64,000 nt of DNA from Gemmatimonadota bacterium (GCA_007121455.1 SKKN01000038.1:1-64000); one strand, 5' to 3'; shown: positions 41,862 through 51,399, numbered from the stretch's first letter. Made by a program: numbers and translations. The notes: a model not told the origin generated them from the letters alone.

Positions 41862-43685
41862 GTGAGGTCATCCTTCACATTCCGCATCACCCGCCTGCTC
41901 GAGACAGCGGGGGCCCCCAGATGGGCGGCCCCCGCTGTCGTCGGTCTCGGGCTGGCGGCCGCCCTGTTGGAAGGAGCAGGGCTCTATCTCTTCATCCCCC
42001 TCGTGGGAGCCCTGGGGGCTGCGGGCGAAGCCGGCTCCACCCTCGAGGCACTGTTCGAACGGGCCCTCTCCCCGATCCCGCCCGACTGGCGCATTCCGCT
42101 CCTCGTGGGCGGCCTGTTCGTGAGCATCGTTCTGAAGAATGGGATCATCCATCTCAACCACTACGTGACGCATTACGTGGAGGGACTCGTCGCGCACCGG
42201 CTGCGGACGCTCGTGATGCGTCAGACGGTCGCGTCCTGCATTGATTATCGGGTGGAAAACCGCCGAACCGACATCGTGGAGACCATCACGAGGAACACCT
42301 GGACCCTCGGCGCTGCGCTGATGGAGACGTACAGGATGCTGGTCAGCGGAGTCACCCTCACCGTCTTCGTCGCCCTCCTCTTCGTGATCTCCCCGGGGCT
42401 GACCGCGGTCGCGCTCCTCTGCTTTGGCAGCATCGCGGCGGTCGTGCACCTGGTGACCCGAAAGGCGCAGACGGTCGGCGAGGAGGTGGTGGAGCAGAAC
42501 AGGTCCTTTGGTCTCCGGATGTGGGAGAGCATCACCGGGCTCCGACTGATCCGAAGCTGTGCCCGCGAGGAGCACGAGATGTCCCGCTTCGAGTCGGAGT
42601 CGGACAACGTTCGGCGCCGCTTCCTCCACATGAATGTGCTCTGGTCGATCCCTGCACCTGCGTCCGAGGTCGCGGTGGCGTTCGGTATCGGTGCATTGAT
42701 CCTCCTCGGCCACTGGGCGGGAATCGGCTTGCCGTCCCTCGCCGCGTTCCTCGCTCTGCTCACGAGGACGCGCGGGCCGGTGCGGGAGCTGATGTCGGCC
42801 CGCGTGGGGTTCGATTCCTCCTATGGAGCGGTGGCGGACGTCGCGGACTTCCTCGAGCGTACTCGAGAGCCGTACCTCACCAGTGGGAGTCGGACCTTCC
42901 GACGGCTGCGACATGGCATCGAGCTTCGGGAGGTCACCTTCCAGTACGTGTCGGACGAGCCGCCGGCACTCGACAACGTATCGGTCACGATCCTCCGCGG
43001 GAGGACCACGGCCATCGTGGGTCGGTCCGGAGCGGGAAAGTCCACACTCCTGGACCTCCTCTTCCGGTTTCGCGACCCCACCTCCGGGGAGGTTCTGGTC
43101 GATGGCACCCCGCTTCCCGCGTTCGACCTCGGAAGCTGGCGGAGCCGGATCGCCCTCATGTCGCAGGACGTCTATCTCTTCCACGACACCGTTGCGGTGA
43201 ACATCGGGTTTGGAGGAGTCGACGCCTCGCCTGGTGAGATCCGGAGAGCCGCCGAGATCGCCGGTGCCCACGAGTTCATCATGGGGCTGCCGCGGGGATA
43301 CGACACGATCATTGGCGATTCGGGGGTCCGCCTTTCCGGCGGCCAGCGCCAGCGGATCGCCCTCGCGCGCACGATCCTCCGCGATCCCGAGATACTGCTT
43401 CTTGACGAAGCGACGAACGCTCTGGATCAAGAGACGGAGCGTGCATTCCACGAGGCGCTGGAGGAGTATGCGGAGGGAAGGACCGTCGTCGTCATCGCGC
43501 ACCGGCTTTCGACCGTGGAGAGCGCCGACCAGATCCTCGTGCTCGAGGAGGGGAGGGTCGTCGAGACGGGCCCTCCGGAAGCGCTCCTCGTTTCCGATGG
43601 GCCTTTCGCGCGTTTACACCGAGGCATGAAGTCGAAACCGCGCAGGCTGTCGGAAGCGCTGCCGGTACAGGAGACGGAGGTTTGA
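41862..43685 (+). CDS. ABC exporter, fused membrane and ATPase domains
   Basis: A 607-residue MsbA-like half-transporter. About six membrane helices fill residues 20-310, followed by an ATPase with Walker A (VGRSGAGKSTLL), signature (RLSGGQRQRIALARTIL) and Walker B (EILLLDEATNALD), plus the H-loop IAHRL. GTG start without a strong ribosome site. It lies at the edge of the glycan island and convergent with glycosyltransferase genes, so a lipid-linked glycan or a decorated lipid is the probable cargo. Confidence 0.88.
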   Translation: MRSSFTFRITRLLETAGAPRWAAPAVVGLGLAAALLEGAGLYLFIPLVGALGAAGEAGSTLEALFERALSPIPPDWRIPLLVGGLFVSIVLKNGIIHLNHYVTHYVEGLVAHRLRTLVMRQTVASCIDYRVENRRTDIVETITRNTWTLGAALMETYRMLVSGVTLTVFVALLFVISPGLTAVALLCFGSIAAVVHLVTRKAQTVGEEVVEQNRSFGLRMWESITGLRLIRSCAREEHEMSRFESESDNVRRRFLHMNVLWSIPAPASEVAVAFGIGALILLGHWAGIGLPSLAAFLALLTRTRGPVRELMSARVGFDSSYGAVADVADFLERTREPYLTSGSRTFRRLRHGIELREVTFQYVSDEPPALDNVSVTILRGRTTAIVGRSGAGKSTLLDLLFRFRDPTSGEVLVDGTPLPAFDLGSWRSRIALMSQDVYLFHDTVAVNIGFGGVDASPGEIRRAAEIAGAHEFIMGLPRGYDTIIGDSGVRLSGGQRQRIALARTILRDPEILLLDEATNALDQETERAFHEALEEYAEGRTVVVIAHRLSTVESADQILVLEEGRVVETGPPEALLVSDGPFARLHRGMKSKPRRLSEALPVQETEV

Positions 43686-43696
43686 GGATCCGCGGG

Positions 43697-45079
43697 CTAT
43701 GCGGATTGCTCGCTGCGTTCGCCGAGGGAAGTCGTTACTGGTCGGCGGACCGGGGAGCGGGACTGAGAAGAGCGGCGGACGAGCGGATCGCCGTGGTCGG
43801 ACAACTGGGGCACTGCATGCGACCGGCGCCACCCGGGGCGGAGGACCAGGGTGAGTCCCCCCCACCAGCCGCGAACCTGAGGGAGGAGAAGCCGCATGTG
43901 ATCGCTCGATCCATCGCGGAGCGCCCGGAGCGCCACCCGCAGGAAGTATTGGGGAAGCTGCAGGCCGATCCGCCGGAGATTCCCGCGATGCCGATAGCGC
44001 AGGTACTGGGCTCCGAGCGCAGCGACGTGTCCACGCATGTAGGCCTGCATCTGCTCCTCCAGCCCCCCCCAGTCCGGTCGGTGATGGTGATGGACCACGG
44101 CGCGAGGCTCGTAGAGGCAGGAGCCTCCGTCAGCGAGGATCCGATACCACAACTCCGAGTCTTCCGAGCACCCCGCGGCACCGGCTCCGAGCCGTTCGTC
44201 GAATAGCCCCACGCGCATGAAGGTCTCCCGGCGGAAAGCCATGTTCGCACCGGCCCCGAGTCGCCAGACCTGAAGTCCATGATTCAGACCTTCGGAGCGA
44301 AACCGACTCCCGAAGCGAACCGGGACGTAGCCGGTCCCGAACCCTCCGAGTTGGAGTTCGTAAAACCGTTGGGCAGGGGTGGAAAGTGAGGCCGGGAGGA
44401 CGAGACCCGTGATCGCATCCGCCTCGGGCGCTGACGCGAAGGCCCGCGCCACTTGCCCCGTCCATCCGGGATCCACCTCGACGTCGTCGTCGGTGAAGGC
44501 GATGATCGGGCGCGTAGCCGCGGCCACCCCGGTATTCCTCGCGACGCTCAGCCCCGGGCGCTTCTCGTGAAGGTGACGCACACGACGGAAGTGGGCGGAC
44601 ACGACCTGGGCGTCACCGGACTCCGAGTTGTCGACAACGATGATCTCCCCCGGCGGAGCCCGTTGAGCGTCCAGGGCGGCCAGGCACGAACGAAGCAGTT
44701 TCGGTCGGCCGCGGGTGCAGACGATCACCGACACGTCGTCCGCGGGTGTCTGCGGGTCGGCCGCGAGCGCATCGAGCACGGCGGAGGCTCCTCTGCAGGC
44801 GCGGATGTCCGCGAGGGTCGGCTCCAACTCGACTCGACCGTCCCGGCCCGCCTCGGGAACTCCTCCGAGGCTCGGCCCTCGGGCAGCGAGCTGTTTCGCT
44901 GCAAAGCGACCGGCGAGGGTGAGGATCTGGTCCTGTGAGAGGGGAAGCTCTTCCGGGACGAAGGCCTCGGCTCCCAGGGGTAGGCTGCCCCACCAGAACA
45001 CGATGAACGCGTGGCCTTCCGCAGGGTCGACCGGCGGCGCTTCGCGGCTCAGGTCCAGGTGCACCACGCGCCAGGTCAT
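43697..45079 (-). CDS. Family-2 glycosyltransferase with extra N-terminal domain
   Basis: A 460-residue protein. The GT-A core runs from SVIVCTRGRPKLLRSCLAAL through VVDNSESGDA and the DxD region IAFTDDDVEVDPGW, to the catalytic GCSEDSELWYRI. About 95 residues precede it (MTWRVVHLDLSREAPPVD, later AFIVFWWGSLPLGAEAFV) and share a pattern with the next gene. It overlaps that gene by four bases. The last 40 residues are an unusual Arg/Ser-rich tail. Confidence 0.85.
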   Translation of the reverse strand: MTWRVVHLDLSREAPPVDPAEGHAFIVFWWGSLPLGAEAFVPEELPLSQDQILTLAGRFAAKQLAARGPSLGGVPEAGRDGRVELEPTLADIRACRGASAVLDALAADPQTPADDVSVIVCTRGRPKLLRSCLAALDAQRAPPGEIIVVDNSESGDAQVVSAHFRRVRHLHEKRPGLSVARNTGVAAATRPIIAFTDDDVEVDPGWTGQVARAFASAPEADAITGLVLPASLSTPAQRFYELQLGGFGTGYVPVRFGSRFRSEGLNHGLQVWRLGAGANMAFRRETFMRVGLFDERLGAGAAGCSEDSELWYRILADGGSCLYEPRAVVHHHHRPDWGGLEEQMQAYMRGHVAALGAQYLRYRHRGNLRRIGLQLPQYFLRVALRALRDGSSDHMRLLLPQVRGWWGGLTLVLRPGWRRSHAVPQLSDHGDPLVRRSSQSRSPVRRPVTTSLGERSEQSA

Positions 45080-46302
45080 GCGACCCCCTCGCGAATCCGG
45101 CGGCTCCGCTCGAGCGACCGGTCGTATTCGCCCAGGAGCCCCTGGATCCCACCCCGGATCTCGGCGGCGATCATCCGAGCGCGGCCCGGGCGTAGCTGAA
45201 CGGATGCTTTCACGAACCCCATGGTCTTGTCCACGAACCACCAGCGGAGCATGGCGCTATGCCGCGGGTGAAGGGCCGGGTCCGTGCGGCGACACTTGGT
45301 GAGGAACGCCATGAATCCGAGGCCCCAGCTCCAGTACTGGCGGCGGAGCTGATTCAGCGTTTCACGGTGTTCGTGAAAGACGGTGAATCCCGGCTCGTAG
45401 ACGATCGTGCGGCCCGCCCGGATCACGCGATAGAAGATGTCCAGATCCCCCCCGCCCGGGAGCGGCGCGCCGGTGTCCAGCGCTTCGTCGAAGCCCCCGA
45501 GCCGGTCGAGGAGCCTCCGGTCGAAGGCCATGTTGCACCCGGCACCCACCACTCCCACGCCCACCGGGTGCAATGCATTGTGCATCTTGGCCCCGCGGTG
45601 GTGGATCCGGGTGAACCCCCGTCCAAACCCTCCACGACGCTCGAACTCGATTTGAGCCGAAGAATCGAGCCGGAGCGGCAGGACCAGCCCCGTGTATCCT
45701 CCGGCATTCGGATAGTCAGACCACGCGGCGTAGAGCCCATCCAACCAACCCGAATCGACGACCACGTCATCGTCGAGGAAGGCCAGCAGGTCACCGGCTG
45801 CGGTCCTGAGCGCCGCGTTGCGCGCGAAATCGAGCCCGACACGGGGCTCCTCCACATAACGCACCCCCACGAAATCGCCCACGACCTCTCGGGTTGCCGC
45901 ATCAGCGGAAGCGTTGTCGACGACGAGGACTTCGAGCGACCGAAAAGGCGATGCCGGACGCAGGACCTCGAGCGACTCGAGAAGGCGAGCCAAGCCCTGC
46001 GGTCGGTCCTTCGTGCAGACCGCCACCGTCAGGGAGGGTGCCGGCCCCGGATCAGGATGCGGCCACCGCCCGCTGAGCTCCGCTTCGACCTCGAGGGCGA
46101 GCACCTTACGAGTGAACTCCCGCTCGACGGCCTGGCGGAGAGCACGGGGGGATAGGGTCCCACCCGGCGGGACCGGCTGGAGCGTGAAGCCGACCGGGCG
46201 CCCGTGCCAGCGCCCCACGAGGGCGAACCCGTCCTCGACCCCCTCCGGCACCAGCTCCGGCAAGGGCTCGGACAACTCGAGATCGACGATCCGGTAGGGC
46301 AT
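45076..46302 (-). CDS. Family-2 glycosyltransferase with the same N-terminal domain
   Basis: A 408-residue protein. GT-A core: TVAVCTKDRPQGLARLLESL, LVVDNASADA, LLAFLDDDVVVDSGWLDGL, GGGDLDIFYRVIRAGRTIVY. The first 85 residues (MPYRIVDLELSEPLPELVPE; ALVGRWHGRPVGFTLQPVPP) parallel the N-terminus of the following paralogue. DDD is the likely metal site. First of a pair of overlapping genes; probably adds sugars to the island's polysaccharide. Confidence 0.86.
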   Translation of the reverse strand: MPYRIVDLELSEPLPELVPEGVEDGFALVGRWHGRPVGFTLQPVPPGGTLSPRALRQAVEREFTRKVLALEVEAELSGRWPHPDPGPAPSLTVAVCTKDRPQGLARLLESLEVLRPASPFRSLEVLVVDNASADAATREVVGDFVGVRYVEEPRVGLDFARNAALRTAAGDLLAFLDDDVVVDSGWLDGLYAAWSDYPNAGGYTGLVLPLRLDSSAQIEFERRGGFGRGFTRIHHRGAKMHNALHPVGVGVVGAGCNMAFDRRLLDRLGGFDEALDTGAPLPGGGDLDIFYRVIRAGRTIVYEPGFTVFHEHRETLNQLRRQYWSWGLGFMAFLTKCRRTDPALHPRHSAMLRWWFVDKTMGFVKASVQLRPGRARMIAAEIRGGIQGLLGEYDRSLERSRRIREGVA

Positions 46303-46350
46303 GTCAGGATGGTGCGCGATGGTGAACGGGCAGCCTCGGACGGAGTGTTT

Positions 46351-47325
46351 TCATCGTGACGGAGCGCCTCGGGCGCGGGCGTGGCGCTGGATGAGCCGAA
46401 GCGCATTGGACGGAGATGCAGCCGCAGCGCAGACGGCGAAGGCTGCGGCGGAGATCCGGGAGCCTTCCGACGCGGAGAGAAGGCAGTGGGAGCGGAGGTA
46501 CCAGAAGAGGTCGTGTTTGATGTCGCTCCACCGGCGTGCGCTCCAAAGGGGCCGGTCCGCCTGGAACTCCTCCAGGGTGGGGATGGGCTCCGAACGCCGC
46601 CGTGCGTCATCGCGGGCCATGATCAACCGGAGCATCGCCCGCTGCTCGAACAGTCGCTCGAAGGACATGCTCTGCCGGTGGATCCGGTACCGGATCAGCG
46701 GCTCCGGCACGACCACGATGACGTGGTCGTGCGCGACGCGGGTCCAGAGCTCGGTGTCCGCTGCGGGCCCGAACAGCGGATCGTAGCCTCCGAGTTCGAG
46801 GATCGTGGGACCGTGCATCAGCACCGAGGGATGCACGAGTGGTACGCGCCGACCCGTCGCGCGCATCTCCAGGAAGCTCTCGGTCGTGGTGGGACCGATC
46901 GCCCTCCGGCCGATGGTGCGCCCTTCGGAATCGATCTCGACGGCCCAGGTACCGATCACGCGAGCCATCGGTTCTCGGGCCAGGACCTCGAGTTGCCGCT
47001 TCAGCCTCTCCGGCTCGCAGACGTCATCGTGGTCCAGGATCGCAATCCATTCGTGACGCGCCAGCTCCAGACCACGGTTCAGGGTGACAGGCTGATCCCT
47101 GTTTCGCTGTCGTACGATCCTGATTCGATCATCTGCGGCGGCGTAGCGAGCGAGGGTGCGCTGGGTTCCGTCCGTTGAACCGTCATCGAGGATGAGGAAC
47201 TCGAAGTCGTCGTGCGTCTGCGCCAGGACGCTCTCGATTGCCGTGGAGAGGTACCGCTCACCGTTGTGGACGGGCATCAGCACCGTGACCGGGGGAAGCG
47301 ACTTGGCTCGTTCGACGGGATTCAT
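46351..47325 (-). CDS. Family-2 glycosyltransferase, single domain
   Basis: A 324-residue glycosyltransferase: VTVLMPVHNGERYLSTAIES, FEFLILDDGSTDGTQRTL, then the DxD ILDHDDVCEPERLKRQ, and GPAADTELWTRVAHDH in the acceptor region. AGGTGGCG lies just before the ATG. It follows the carrier-protein gene by about 220 bases on the same strand and precedes the glycosyltransferase pair, so one transcript may run through the whole series. Confidence 0.87.
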   Translation of the reverse strand: MNPVERAKSLPPVTVLMPVHNGERYLSTAIESVLAQTHDDFEFLILDDGSTDGTQRTLARYAAADDRIRIVRQRNRDQPVTLNRGLELARHEWIAILDHDDVCEPERLKRQLEVLAREPMARVIGTWAVEIDSEGRTIGRRAIGPTTTESFLEMRATGRRVPLVHPSVLMHGPTILELGGYDPLFGPAADTELWTRVAHDHVIVVVPEPLIRYRIHRQSMSFERLFEQRAMLRLIMARDDARRRSEPIPTLEEFQADRPLWSARRWSDIKHDLFWYLRSHCLLSASEGSRISAAAFAVCAAAASPSNALRLIQRHARARGAPSR

Positions 47326-47546
47326 CGCCACCTGGGCACAAAGGGTTGAAAGGTGGAGAACATCTCTCTCCCGTGAAGATGTGGACGAACCCGGAAGAGC
47401 AAGAACGATACCCGAGCGGAGCCGCCACTCCGGGGCTGGGCGCTTGCCTGCGTTCCGTGCGAGGTGCTGTGTATGCAACGCCTCGCCCTTCGGCGCCGGT
47501 GCAACAGTGCGTAGGCACACCGCGACAGGCTCGGGCGAAGGCTCCG

Positions 47547-47810
47547 TCAGACGATCCCGAAACGTTTCTCCAGAAAGGAGGTGATCGCTCCCACACTACG
47601 GAAGTCCTCGATGTCCAGGTGCTCCACATCCACCTCGACCTCGAACGCCTCCTCCAGGCGTACCAGGATCTCCACGAAGGTGAGGGAATCCAGGAGCCCT
47701 GTGACGAGTACGTCCGTGTCTTCGCCGACCTGCACCTCGAGACCCTGGTGGAGGATCTCCGCCACCCGCGCCGCGATGGTAGGGTCACGCGTCTCCGCCT
47801 TCGGTAGCAT
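47547..47810 (-). CDS. Discrete acyl/peptidyl carrier protein
   Basis: An 87-residue carrier protein. The phosphopantetheine site is Ser42 in TGLLDSLTFVEILVRLEEAF, the classic (D/L)SL motif, and acidic helix 2/3 residues follow (EVDVEHLDIEDF). AAGGAGG precedes the ATG. It overlaps the acetyltransferase gene as TAATG and lies in one run with an amino-acid adenylation protein, which could charge it. Confidence 0.9.
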   Translation of the reverse strand: MLPKAETRDPTIAARVAEILHQGLEVQVGEDTDVLVTGLLDSLTFVEILVRLEEAFEVEVDVEHLDIEDFRSVGAITSFLEKRFGIV

Positions 47811-48376
47811 TATCGTTCCTCCTTGGTCAGGGCAGCGGTGGCGATTCCTCCACTCCCCTTCGTTGGTTCCGGGTAGCTGCGAAATTCCTCCGCCAGGAGG
47901 TCGAAGTGGAGCCGGTCGTAGAGCTGTCCCTTCACCCGGTGGCAGCGGCGCCTTCGTCCGACCTGGGTGAAGTTCAGCCGCTCCAGGACCCGCCGCCCGC
48001 CCCGATTGGCCTCGACCGTCCATGCAAATACGGACTGCAGGCCCATCACTCGGAAGCCGTGGTCCAACATTGCGGAGACCGCTCGGACCGTGAGGTTGCG
48101 ACGGCGGTACTCTTGCTCTCCCAGAACGAACCACACCTCTCCCGTGCCGAACTCTCGGTCGACGTTGCTCAGGCCCACCACTCCCACGGGAGTCGGCGCG
48201 TCGCTCGGGCCGTAGACGCGCAGGCAGTGAAGGCTGCGCTGGGACATGATCTTGAGGCCCATCGCATCGACGCTCCTGCGGCCTCCCCCGAAGTCGAGCC
48301 AGCGCGAGTTCTCCTCGTCCTGCAGCCATCCGGCAACGGTCTCGAACTCGTCCCCATGGATCGCTCTCAAGTTCAT
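47810..48376 (-). CDS. GNAT-family acetyltransferase
   Basis: A 188-residue GNAT protein. The acetyl-CoA region is seen in FVLGEQEYRRRNLTVRAVSA (in place of Q/RxxGxG/A) with MLDHGFRVMGLQSVFAWTVE and NRGGRRVLERLNFTQVGRRR. It resembles RimJ/RimL-type enzymes that acylate amino groups. It is inserted between adenylation protein and carrier protein, with overlaps on both sides, so it probably modifies what they assemble, or transfers the carrier-bound group. Confidence 0.84.
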   Translation of the reverse strand: MNLRAIHGDEFETVAGWLQDEENSRWLDFGGGRRSVDAMGLKIMSQRSLHCLRVYGPSDAPTPVGVVGLSNVDREFGTGEVWFVLGEQEYRRRNLTVRAVSAMLDHGFRVMGLQSVFAWTVEANRGGRRVLERLNFTQVGRRRRCHRVKGQLYDRLHFDLLAEEFRSYPEPTKGSGGIATAALTKEER

Positions 48377-50022
48377 GCTGTCTCCTTCATCCAGTCTTCG
48401 ATTTTCCGTCGGTCCACCTTGCCCCGGCTGGTCAAGGGGAGCTGATCGACCGCCTTCCACCGCACGGGGATCATGTAATCCGGAAGGATCCGGGCGAGGT
48501 CTTCCTTGAGCGCTCTGGGCGAGGCGGCCTGGCCGTTCGCCGGAACGAAGGCACAGCCGAGGAGCTTTCCGGGCACTCCATCGCGAGCGAACCCCACGAC
48601 CGCACACCCTTCCACCTCGGGAAGAGAGCGTAGGGCACCCTCCAGCTCTCCGAGTTCCACGCGAAACCCTCTCGTCTTCACCTGTTGGTCCTCGCGGCCC
48701 AGGAAGTGCACGTTCCCCTCCCCGTCCATCCTTCCCAGGTCACCGGTCCTGTAGATTCGGGACCCCTGCGACTTTTCGTCGAACGGATCGGGCAGGAAGA
48801 CCTCGCGCGTTCGTTCCGGCTCTCGCCAGTAACCCGGACTCAGCCCGGCCCCCCGAATGTGAAGGTGACCCACCGACCCGAGCGGCACCGGGCGCAGGCC
48901 GTCATCCAGGAGGAGCAACTCCTCACCGGCGCAGGCCTTTCCGATCGGAACCGGCGCCGCGGATTCGTCCGGGACTTCCGGAACCCGGTAATAGCTGCTC
49001 GCGACCGTGGTTTCGGTAGGGCCGTAGAGGTTCGCGAATCGGGTATGCGGAAGCCGATCCATCCAGTAGCGGAGGGATGCGTTCGGAAGCACGTCCCCGC
49101 ACCAGGTCATCCACCGCAGGTCGGGAAGGTCGTCCGGGCGAACGGCGTCGAACCGCGTCGCGTACTCGAAGAACGAGGGCACGGAGAGCCAGTGCGTGAG
49201 CTTCGCCTTCCTCATGAATGCCACGATCTTGGGCGGCAGGAGCTTGAGCTCCTCCGGGACCATGTGGAGCTCGGCACCGGAGGCGAAGGTCGCGTAGATG
49301 TCGAACGTGGAGAGATCGAACGTGAGCTCGGTGTACCCACCGATGCGATCCTCACGACTCAATCCGAAATAGGAGACCGCCCATTCGATGAAGGTGGTGA
49401 CATTCCTGTGGGTGACCACCACGCCTTTGGGTGTGCCCGTCGAGCCGGAGGTGAAGAGGATGTACGCCGCATCGTCAGGGTGTCCGGCCGATTGCGGCGA
49501 AGAGGAGGGGAGCGCCTCGACATCGGACCAGGTGAAGGCCGCTTCGAACTCCCGGCTGGGAGACGCATCGACTGAGGGCGCCTCGGAACGAATGGTGCCC
49601 GCCGATTCGGGCTCGATGTCCATCCAACCCAACCGGACGGGTTGGTCGAGCGCACCCTCCCCCGCGAGCTCCTCGAACCTCGCGCGGGTCGGCGGGCCGG
49701 CGAGGATCACGGTAGGCTCACATCTCGCGATTACCTTCGCCAGCCGCGCGGCCGGGCTTCGGACCTCGAGAGGAACATAGATGCAGTCGGCTTTGAGGAT
49801 GCCGACGATGACCGCGAGGGCCATGGGTGTTCGTGGCAGGAGGAATGCCACTCGATCCCCTCGGCGGCACCCCACCTCCCGAAGAGCCCGGGCCAGCCGG
49901 TTGCTCGTGCGTTCCAGGTCCTCGTATGTGAGAACCTCATCGGTCCGAACCAGCGCTCGTCCGTCCGGATCCGCTTCTGCGGCACGCGTCACCCACTCGT
50001 GGAGGAGATGAACGGCCGTCAC
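48373..50022 (-). CDS. Stand-alone amino-acid adenylation enzyme
   Basis: A 549-residue ANL-family enzyme with all A-domain core motifs: LTYEDLERTSNRLAR, LKADCIYVPLEV, YILFTSGSTGTPKGVVVTHR, FDLSTFDIYATFASG, NLYGPTETT, RTGDLGRMDGEGNVHFLGRE, QVKTRGFRVELGELE and the catalytic Lys in LTSRGKVDR. The Asp of FDLSTFD (amino-group contact) argues for an amino-acid substrate rather than a fatty acid. It has no attached carrier or condensation domain, so it presumably charges the nearby discrete carrier protein. ATGA overlaps join it to both neighbours. Confidence 0.88.
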   Translation of the reverse strand: MTAVHLLHEWVTRAAEADPDGRALVRTDEVLTYEDLERTSNRLARALREVGCRRGDRVAFLLPRTPMALAVIVGILKADCIYVPLEVRSPAARLAKVIARCEPTVILAGPPTRARFEELAGEGALDQPVRLGWMDIEPESAGTIRSEAPSVDASPSREFEAAFTWSDVEALPSSSPQSAGHPDDAAYILFTSGSTGTPKGVVVTHRNVTTFIEWAVSYFGLSREDRIGGYTELTFDLSTFDIYATFASGAELHMVPEELKLLPPKIVAFMRKAKLTHWLSVPSFFEYATRFDAVRPDDLPDLRWMTWCGDVLPNASLRYWMDRLPHTRFANLYGPTETTVASSYYRVPEVPDESAAPVPIGKACAGEELLLLDDGLRPVPLGSVGHLHIRGAGLSPGYWREPERTREVFLPDPFDEKSQGSRIYRTGDLGRMDGEGNVHFLGREDQQVKTRGFRVELGELEGALRSLPEVEGCAVVGFARDGVPGKLLGCAFVPANGQAASPRALKEDLARILPDYMIPVRWKAVDQLPLTSRGKVDRRKIEDWMKETA

Positions 50023-51041
50023 ACCGACGCCCTCGCCAGGACCGTGTCGAACGCTGCGCTGGCATTCTCGAGGTCCGCTTCGTCGAAGGGAACGTCAACG
50101 AGAAAGGTTCGACAGCCAGATTTGATGTATCGCATCAGCTCTCGGCCCACATCATGGTGACTTCCCACGAGGTATGGGCACATGGTCTTGTAGTTCTCGA
50201 ACGGGGTGAGCCAATACGGATCAGCTTCGTCGACCTTGACGTCCACCAAGGCGGTGAGGTCCCGGTGCCACTCCGAGTCCGATGTCTTTCGGGCCATTTC
50301 GCGCAGGAGCTTTCCCTTTCGGGAAGGGGGGAAGCGCTCGTGGGCGATCCGCCATGCCGTCTGTCTGCTCTCGCGCGCAATGATCCCCATTCGAAAGCCG
50401 GGCTTGCGCTCCGCCGGAGCGAGATAGGGCTCTTGATCGCCGGGCGGCTTGGGGTAGGCGACCGGACGAGCCCCCAGATGATCCGCGGCCCTTCTTCCCG
50501 CTTCGGAGGAGCCTGAAACGAACACCTCCGGCAGGAGGTCGTTGGGGAGGTGAGGTGACAGTTTCAGGTCGCGGACGCGGTAGAAGTCCCCCTCGAAATT
50601 CACCGTCCCCCCTCGGAGGAGGTCCATGATGATCGTGGTGTACTCGATGAGGCGGTCGTATCGGCGATCATGAGGCGTCCGGTCGTCGAGCGCCTCCAGA
50701 TCGTTCTTGAAACCGCCCGCCACCATGTTGAGATACGTACGGCGTCCGTGGAACTGGGCGAGCGTGGTCACGAGCTTCGCCACGGCATAAGGATGCATAT
50801 AGGCCGGCTGGACCGCGACGAGAGGGATGAGCCGCTCGGTCGCCTGGACCAGGAGCTGAGCAACGATCCAGGGGTCTACCAGCCGGTTGTCCGCGTAGAT
50901 CAGGCTCGCCGAGAACCCATGTTTCTCGCTCCATCGCCCCACCTCCGTGATGCGCTTTTCGTAGGCGGAAGTCGGCACGTCCGCGGATGCGGGCAGGGCC
51001 GTGATCAGTTCGATTTCGATCCCGTTTCGCTCGATGAGCAT
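50019..51041 (-). CDS. LLM-class flavin monooxygenase (luciferase-like)
   Basis: A 340-residue TIM-barrel flavin enzyme of the bacterial-luciferase/SsuD group: GRWSEKHGFSASLIYADNRL, DPWIVAQLLVQATERLIPLV, AQFHGRRTYLNMVAGGFKND, then LLPEVFVSGSSEAGRRAADH, which is the flavin-phosphate loop. FMNH2 must be supplied by a reductase that I do not find here. It is the first gene of the cassette and overlaps the adenylation gene. In natural-product loci such enzymes oxidise carrier-bound or free amino/acyl groups. Confidence 0.87.
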   Translation of the reverse strand: MLIERNGIEIELITALPASADVPTSAYEKRITEVGRWSEKHGFSASLIYADNRLVDPWIVAQLLVQATERLIPLVAVQPAYMHPYAVAKLVTTLAQFHGRRTYLNMVAGGFKNDLEALDDRTPHDRRYDRLIEYTTIIMDLLRGGTVNFEGDFYRVRDLKLSPHLPNDLLPEVFVSGSSEAGRRAADHLGARPVAYPKPPGDQEPYLAPAERKPGFRMGIIARESRQTAWRIAHERFPPSRKGKLLREMARKTSDSEWHRDLTALVDVKVDEADPYWLTPFENYKTMCPYLVGSHHDVGRELMRYIKSGCRTFLVDVPFDEADLENASAAFDTVLARASV

Positions 51042-51399
51042 CGATCTCCCGGCGTTCACGTTGGTGGGCTGGGGGCGCACTCGATGCAGGGCAAACGATG
51101 TGCCATCCGGGTCGTTCGGTTCCCGGCACCCGCACCGATCGACTCCTGTCCCGGATGAGCCGCAGAGGACGCCGCCCGAGAGCCTATGGTCCCGCTCTGT
51201 TCCAGGGACTCGAAAGGCCGGCTTCGGCGGCTCGGGTGAGGCGGTGGCTCCACAGGCCGCAGGATGTGAGGAGACATCGCTACCATCGATCGAGCACGCC
51301 GTGGAGGGAGCGTCCCGCCAACCGGCACATCGCTTGCACCTCATGCTCGACGGCTCCGCGCGTTCGAGCCCCCGGATATGCACCCTCCTCCAGAGTGCC
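51042..51399. other. Divergent intergenic region of the glycan island
   Basis: The space between the monooxygenase start and the plus-strand acyltransferase start has no domain-bearing frame. It must hold promoters for both directions, but no clear -35/-10 pair or dyad stands out by eye. Confidence 0.45.

Noticed and set aside
41868-43502. Long antisense frame in the ABC exporter gene
   Set aside because: Shadow of a high-GC coding region; the plus strand has Walker A, signature and Walker B motifs.
50019-51041. Cassette read as a siderophore or alkanesulfonate locus
   Set aside because: No condensation, reductase, sulfonate transporter or TonB siderophore receptor lies nearby; neighbours on both sides are glycan genes.
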